Positions 58,641 through 64,000 of a stretch of DNA of 64,000 nucleotides are shown piece after piece. The DNA comes from Chlorophyllum brunneum (taxonomy: Eukaryota > Basidiomycota > Agaricomycetes > Agaricales > Agaricaceae), in contig OY756147.1 in NCBI GenBank assembly GCA_963576785.1, positions 1,116,001-1,180,000 on the forward strand, in the 5' to 3' direction. How positions within the stretch are numbered: position 1 is the first letter of the stretch; the number at the start of each line of letters is the position of its first letter. The notes under the pieces were generated by a model. The model was not told the origin of the DNA. It saw only the letters and a list, made by a program, of their open reading frames with translations, and did not search any database. The translations under genes and the position numbers were made by a program.

Positions 58641-60477
58641 ATGACGCACCAACTTCATGCCCATCCGCTCTTCCAAGTCCGTACTGAGCTGCTTTCAGCT
58701 CATGAGAGTACAGCTCTTTCATATAAACGCGCCCGCCTCTTGTTCAAAGCACATGGTGAGTCTGCGTCTTCCCTTGTCGTCCCCTGCCTCACTAACATGG
58801 GTCCAGGTCTGACCATCCGGGATATACAAAACTGTAGCCCTCAGTTTTGGAGGATGTTGCGTGACCCTCTATGCGCAATGGATATTTCCATGTTCACCAT
58901 CCTCGTCTGTCAAGTCAGCTTATGTATTGGGACGCTGTCTCGGCACTTGAACAATCGTCCTGATCTTAAACCTCTCGTGGACCGGCTCATGCGATTTGAG
59001 ACGGTTGGAATCTATCTGCTTACGGAACGTGGCCATGGTTTGGATGCTTTTAATATTGAAACAACGGCAACAAAGACTCCGCATGGCTTCATTCTCAATA
59101 CTCCGAGAGAAGAGGCTGCAAAGTTGGTGCCTTACTTCTCATATTGCCCGCCGCTCATCGTTTTGCTAGGTTCATGCCGGGCTCCTCGCCATCCTTTGGT
59201 ATCCCTAAGATCGCTCTTACGATGGCACGACTGATCGTCAACGGCGAAGACCGGGGCACGCGTTTCTTCATTGTTCCTCTCTGTAACGAACGCGAGATGT
59301 ACCAAGGTGTAGAATCAATCACATTACCTCGTCGCAGCGGCACGCAGCCGTTCGACTGGTCAATAACCCGGTTCAACAACGTTCAGCTCCCCCAGACGGC
59401 TCTCGTCGGATCAGATCTGAACGACATCTCTCGTTCCCCGAACCCCCTCAAGTCCTGGTGGGACGAAATATGGCGAATTCCAATCGGGACGCTCGTCGTT
59501 GCTGCTCCCTGGGTTTCCGCCATAAAGGCCGTAGCCTACATTGGGGGGTGCTACTCAATCAATCGGTGTATCCTGGGTAAAGGCAACCAACCTACTCCGA
59601 TCCTTTCATTCCGGACCCAGCAGTGGCCTATTTTGCACACGACCGCCACGGCTGTGGTCCTGGACAATTGGTATCCCATCGCCATTGATGCCACCATGGA
59701 TAGATCCACGGACCACAACGTTCGACACGCCTTCGCCGTGATCGCTAAAGCTACGATCTGTCGCCACTTCCAAAGATGTGTTTCAGACGTCGCCGAACGT
59801 TGTGGAGCTCAAGGTACTTTCGAGCACAACTATTTGGCGAAGGCGGAGGTAAGATTTTGGGCCCCCTTATTAGTCCAACAGGATACTGAACACAGACCCA
59901 GAACGATGGAAAAGGCGCCATTATCGCGGAGGGCGATATTCTGACGCTCTGCATCCGTTTATTCTCGGAGCTGCTACTCAGACGTTACGAGGTTCCCCTT
60001 CCTCCGCCGGAAGAATCACTCCTTGCACGCCACGCGTCCGCGCTTCTGGAGGAGAATATTCAGCTTTTCTCTGCTCTTAGATGCGATCATCGCAGCGATT
60101 CATTCAACAATCTTCTTCTCCCACAGGCACAAGCCGTCATCGAGGCTATGGGCCACGCGCTCGCGTATTCCGCTGCAATGACAGCAGGGTTATCCCAACA
60201 TGTCCTCGATGTTTATGAGAGCACAGTTATGCGCCAAGACCCAGCGTGGTACTCCGAGTGTGCGGGTATTAACCGACTCACGCAGAGGTACCGAGAAGAT
60301 GCAGCCGTCTCGTCCATGCTCCCCCACCTCCCAGAGCTTCTTTCGGGGTTGAATATCGCACCTTATATCACTGCTCCGATCGTCTCTGATGCCCAATGGA
60401 AAACCTATCTCACCCAACTCCCAGTGCACTCTGGAAATGCTATTCCCGTTCCTGAACAATTCCACGCCATGTTGTAA
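58641..60477 (+). CDS. Acyl-CoA oxidase/dehydrogenase-like protein
   Basis: Exons 58641-58755, 58807-59122, 59170-59848 and 59902-60477 give 561 residues with consistent phases. N-terminal helical part: RLLFKAHGLTIRDI, LVDRLMRFETVGIYLLTERG. Middle beta domain: ATKTPHGFILNTPREEAAK|FMP and GIPKIALTMARLIVNGEDRG, TRFFIVPLCNEREMYQGVES. Then LPQTALVG, the helical C-terminal half with ILSFRTQQWPILHTTATA and a final oxidase-like domain. The order matches acyl-CoA oxidases, which use FAD to desaturate acyl-CoA and pass electrons to oxygen. I do not see a peroxisomal SKL-type end (it ends FHAML), and the protein is shorter than classical Pox1, so substrate and location are uncertain. Confidence 0.75.
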
Positions 60478-61782
60478 ATCCCGCAGACGTTCCCCATGCC
60501 CTCCTTTTTGAACCTTCCCGTTTTCCACGGATTTCTCTTTGTGGAGGAAGGCGGCCCTCTATCGCGTTCTCCCGCTATGTAGATACAACCACGTTATATA
60601 CCCGTTTTAGGATGTTCTGCGTTCTGTTGGTCTTCTCGGTTATTGAATTATTTGTAAGGTTTATTTCCCAAGTCCGTGCATGTACAATTAGCCATGGTTA
60701 AGGTTCTTGTGGGTTTTAAAATTAAATGTACAACTCATTTTCGCCGTCTCATAACCGTGGGCCATAACGCTCGTACGTTAAGCAACATGCTACTGCGGCA
60801 TGGTCACTAGTTGAATTCTCCCTCATTCGAAACCCATACTCGACCAATGAACACTTACATACTACAGACCCCGATACTCCCCTACGGCTATCCGTGCCTT
60901 CCAGGTAGGGGAACAATGTTCCAAACTCCTCAGTTACGGTTCAAAACGCGTGGGATGCCGCGCCCTGCCGTACGTAACTTCGACACCAATCGATGGCGCA
61001 TTAGTGATGAGGATATTGGTTCAGTGGGATTTACGAGAGAGCACGAGTATGTTGTGCCCACGAGACTCTTTTCGATCGTCCGCTCCTCAATCGCGAGTGC
61101 CCTGAAGCTTTATGGAAATTCTGTCTACTTAACCGCCGCAAATAGATTTAAGACCGAGTGAGAAATGCGTCGACCAAAATATCAGTTCGAGAGATAGTCT
61201 GACTTCATTCCTGATCGCAGCCTGGGAGCCATTAGTATAAGAAATTCGAAGCATCAACCACATGCCAATGCCGAGAGATACGGAATAGATCATGCGCCGG
61301 AGCCAATCGCTTAAGTCGAGAAGCTTGAGAGGGGCTTCACGCTGCAAAATATTCTTCCTGGTATCTTTGCCGGGGGCACCTGAAAGCAGCATGGCGCTAA
61401 GACCTGCCGCAGGTAGAAAGCAAGGATAACATCGCTGGTAGTACCAAAATATTCGGTATCCTGCCGGTAGAAGACCGCTTACAGAAACATCACCTCGGTT
61501 TCTCCTACTCCTAAGAATAGGCAATCGGTATAGTAAGATCGGCCAAAGGTCGCCCGAGGCTGAGAGCCAGAGCATCGGAAACTAACGACCAATCCTGAAC
61601 GGGACGGTCGGTCCCACAGAAAACAATCTCATGCATATTCTCCTCTTGTCTCCTGGGTTTGAATCAGCGGTGCTCAGACATATAGGGAACATACTATTGA
61701 ACACGGTCGGGCAAGTAAACTCAAAGTCAAATAAAAGGTAGTGCGATCTAAGTTAGAACAGATGTGATAAACGTTATTTCCA
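60478..61782. other. Intergenic with unassigned ORFs
   Basis: A plus-strand ORF (60,811-61,161) and a hydrophobic minus-strand ORF (61,129-61,575; GIGMWLMLRISYTNG) overlap at their ends. Neither has a recognisable domain or clear splice sites. Confidence 0.35.
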
Positions 61783-63377
61783 TCAGCTTCGTGCCTTCTT
61801 AGTGTTTTCCGTAAGAGACGCGAAAAACCCTCGGACATCAGCTTCATTGACCACTTTTCCTTCCTGCGCAAAGGGTCTGAGAAAGTTGATCAGGTCATCC
61901 CTAACATCCATTTCATGAGAAGTTGAGAATTTATAATCCATAGAGTCATACCGCATCTCCTGAAACGCGTGAATACCATCGATTGCCCTGTCGCGTGGAA
62001 TTCGCTCAAGGGCTCTCATTCCTAATTCTTCAAGAGATAGACCTTCAAAAAAGAGTTGAGCATAATGCATGGGGTGGGAATAGGAACAGCGGCAAAGCTC
62101 ACCTGAGTCAGGGTCATCTGGTGGTTCATACGTCTCCTCCTCTTCAAGCAGATATGGGCGAGCTTGCAATGACAGCAGACACTATTTTTGGGTGAACAGA
62201 TGTGTTTTGTCCGATAAAGATGCTTACTGTAGCGCAACGACACCAGCTTTCCTTGAAGCCATCCATGAAAAAGATGTCACCAGTTCCCAGTGATATAGAT
62301 GGGTCTAGTGCAGCCTTAAGCCCCCCAGCATAAACTTTAGATGCAACCGAGTTGGGGGGTGGTGCCAAGCATAAGCTAGGCGTCTGTTCTGCTGTGTCGT
62401 AGGATTTCCGGATGCGCTTACCCCCAGGAGAGTGATCGGAAGGAGACAGCGGTCTTTTGAAACCTGTTATTGGAGCGTCCGTAGGCTGCGCTGCATCTAA
62501 TGGTGTACTTTCGTTACATGGGAGACCTCGCTCCAGGCGCCAAGGGTCATTTACACTGTCTCTGACGACTATCGTAGCGCCAGGAGTGCCGGCATACTTC
62601 TGAAAGACTTCTTCGTCAAATGCACAGGCCGCACAAACAAAGCTCTCATAATCCGTTCCAGAAATGAGTGGAGGGGGCAATCCTGAGGACGATGCCTCTG
62701 AAGCAGCATCGTTTTGCTGTTCCGTGGTAATGGGACTTGGTTCCCTTGAGTTCGGCCGCTCTCGGAGGTTGCAACATGATTCGTGGTACCAGTCCTGAAC
62801 AGTAATCGATGTAAATGTATGATAGAATCAGACGGATAGAGGTTCGAATTCGGAGGCGAACCTCACAAACCAAACACTGAATCATAGTTTCGCGTTCGGT
62901 TTTTGCGTCATATGGCCGTCCGCATCGGCAAAACGCTCCTCGGAAATTCTGCCCGTATGTGTTGGTGGCGTTCTCTTCTTCACTCTTTGCGTGTAGCGTA
63001 CATTGATTCTCAAGTACTGTTGTGGGACAGTCACAACGGAAGTTCCGTTTCGGAAATCTGGTGTGAACAAATTGGACTCGGGGATTCAGCTGTGCAAGTC
63101 TGGGAAACATGCAATGGCTCACAATTCTACTTGTTCATGGTTTGTATGGCATGCAATCGAGCATGCAGAGCAGATTCCACGATGCTCTGGGCATGTCAGA
63201 CAAAGATACACGGCTTGCCTTGGGAGAATCAGCTGAGCGCCGCAGCCGCAGCGAAGATCAGTACCTCAATGGGCCGAGTCGATATGTACACTGGGAGAAT
63301 TGGTGAGGCAATGCGAGCGCAGCCTCACGCACAAGATCTTCCTGAGATTCAAGGTAGTCGTTAAGCGTAGCTTCCAT
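61783..63377 (-). CDS. UBR7: UBR7-like UBR-box and PHD-finger protein (putative E3 ligase)
   Basis: Seven exons (63377-63265, 63218-63123, 63057-62862, 62794-62228, 62181-62103, 62042-61952, 61900-61783) give 419 residues. It starts MEATLNDYLESQEDLVREAA. The UBR zinc box runs CTYRLGPL|RQAVYLCLTCPEH, CSACSIACHTNHEQVEL and RNFRCDCP. A PHD-like finger follows: FCRCGRPYD, MIQCLVCE|DWYHESCC, then FVCAACAF. The conserved C-terminus is WCRCATCLLSLQARPYLLEE, ETYEPPDDPDS|GLSLEELG and IPRDRAIDGIHAFQEMR|DDL. Animal UBR7 and S. pombe Mlo2 share this plan; the human protein is linked to histone H2B ubiquitylation. Perfect family continuity across all six splice joins supports the model. Confidence 0.88.
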
Positions 63378-63737
63378 TTGTTTGGGAGGTGTGCACGGAT
63401 TGAATCAGAGCATCCAAGCGCGTGTGGGCGCTGGACTGCCACCGGTCCGTGTCTTCCGAAAACTTGCCGGATAGCCGTTATTCCGTTGAACCGTTTCCAC
63501 AATGACGATATGAGGATAATCTGCTCCTGTCTGAAGCTGCACCCAACGCTCAACGTTCAACTTTCAGAGAATCATTTCAGTCATATTTGTTTACTCTTAC
63601 TCGATCTCTATTTTTGAAGGATTTAACGGTCACTAGTCCAGCAATCTCGGAATCGGAACGGAAAAAGACCGCCTACAAAAGGCAGTCTTGCGGATCATTA
63701 CTTTTCGCCTCTCCTTCCAGCTGTAACTCTCGCAAAG
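63378..63737. promoter_or_regulatory. Divergent promoter region, UBR7 / HyuB-type gene
   Basis: The 360-bp interval between two divergent start codons holds no long ORF of its own. It is the only place an upstream exon of the plus-strand gene could lie within the window. Confidence 0.4.
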
Positions 63738-64000
63738 ATGACTTCGAAGTCCAACCCGAAAGGACCGGATCCCATATTACTCACGTTATTCGCCAACCGT
63801 TTCATGAGTGTTGCTGAAGCTATGGGTCGATCCCTGCAGCAAACATCTATCAGCACGAACATCAAAGAACGCCTGGACTTCTCTTGTGCTCTGTTTGCAC
63901 CTGACGGGGACCTGGTAGCCAATGCTCCGTTTATTCCTATTCACTTAGGATCTATGAGTTTGTTGGTACCATTCTCGCCATGTACTTACGTTTCTTTGCT
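63738..64000 (+). CDS. HyuB-type (5-oxoprolinase/N-methylhydantoinase B) gene, cut by window edge
   Basis: From an ATG at 63,738 the frame reads [74 protein letters not shown] and stays open to about 63,960. This is the start of a hydantoinase B (HyuB) domain. In the usual fungal 5-oxoprolinase this domain follows a HyuA half of roughly 700 residues. Here no HyuA sequence precedes it, so the gene is either a stand-alone B protein, a truncated copy, or one whose A half is elsewhere. A probable intron begins near the right edge (GTACTTACG). Confidence 0.7.
   Translation, partial: MTSKSNPKGPDPILLTLFANRFMSVAEAMGRSLQQTSISTNIKERLDFSCALFAPDGDLVANAPFIPIHLGSMSLLVPFSPCTYVSL

Noticed and set aside
62144..62230. 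UBR7 exon running from TGTCGTTGC straight into the ISAVIASS frame
   Set aside because: That frame ends without the conserved PYLLEEEE block. A 46-nt intron (62227-62182) restores CATCLLSLQARPYLLEE.

Overview
The window reads as nuclear DNA of a filamentous basidiomycete, most likely Agaricomycetes. The right half carries intron-rich fungal genes (introns of about 45-60 nt), and several neighbouring proteins are typical of that class: an A-T-R adenylate-forming reductase, a Kin4-type kinase with a long tail, a one-module UBR7 and an MCH-type MFS carrier. I cannot name the species from sequence alone.

Positions 1 to about 34,300 are a nest of retroelements with almost no host genes. A copia family (LTR-A, 572 bp, TGTTGA...TCAACA) has one structurally complete copy at 15,973-23,326, a 5' half at 27,564-31,208, a minus-strand 3' half at 748-4,150, a solo LTR at 33,268-33,841 and an LTR fragment at the left edge. 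A Tad1-like LINE with RNase H lies on the minus strand at 4,151-10,316, and pieces of the same family occur at 151-747, 15,721-15,972 and 31,209-31,702. A second, heavily decayed copia (LTR-B) fills 10,317 to about 15,265. A gypsy fragment truncated at both ends fills 23,327-27,563. A third, 303-bp LTR type sits at 32,623-32,925. Most stop codons in these elements look like C-to-T or G-to-A changes.

The gene-rich part starts near 34,675. In order it holds a USE1 SNARE (+), a possible small secreted protein (-), an NRPS-like reductase (-), a Kin4-like kinase divergent from it (+), an Snc-type synaptobrevin (+), ribosomal protein eL24 (-), an intron-containing tRNA-Val(AAC) (+), the microtubule bundler Ase1/MAP65 (-), an FAD monooxygenase (-), an MFS monocarboxylate-type carrier (-), an acyl-CoA oxidase-like protein (+), a UBR7 protein (-) and the start of a HyuB/5-oxoprolinase-type gene running off the right edge (+). 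USE1 and Snc are both SNAREs. The monooxygenase, carrier and oxidase are contiguous and could share a metabolic role, but that is inference.

The most unusual observation is in copia-1. Its LTR carries a conserved open frame that ends at a 5' splice site in U5. A 3' splice site lies just upstream of the gag ATG. Removing the 212-nt interval (which contains the primer-binding site) would fuse the LTR frame in phase to Gag. The same arrangement, also 212 nt and also in phase, occurs in the second, clearly diverged copy, and a third degenerate solo LTR keeps the codon spacing of its core. The predicted spliced RNA could be translated but not primed for reverse transcription, whereas unspliced RNA could be primed.
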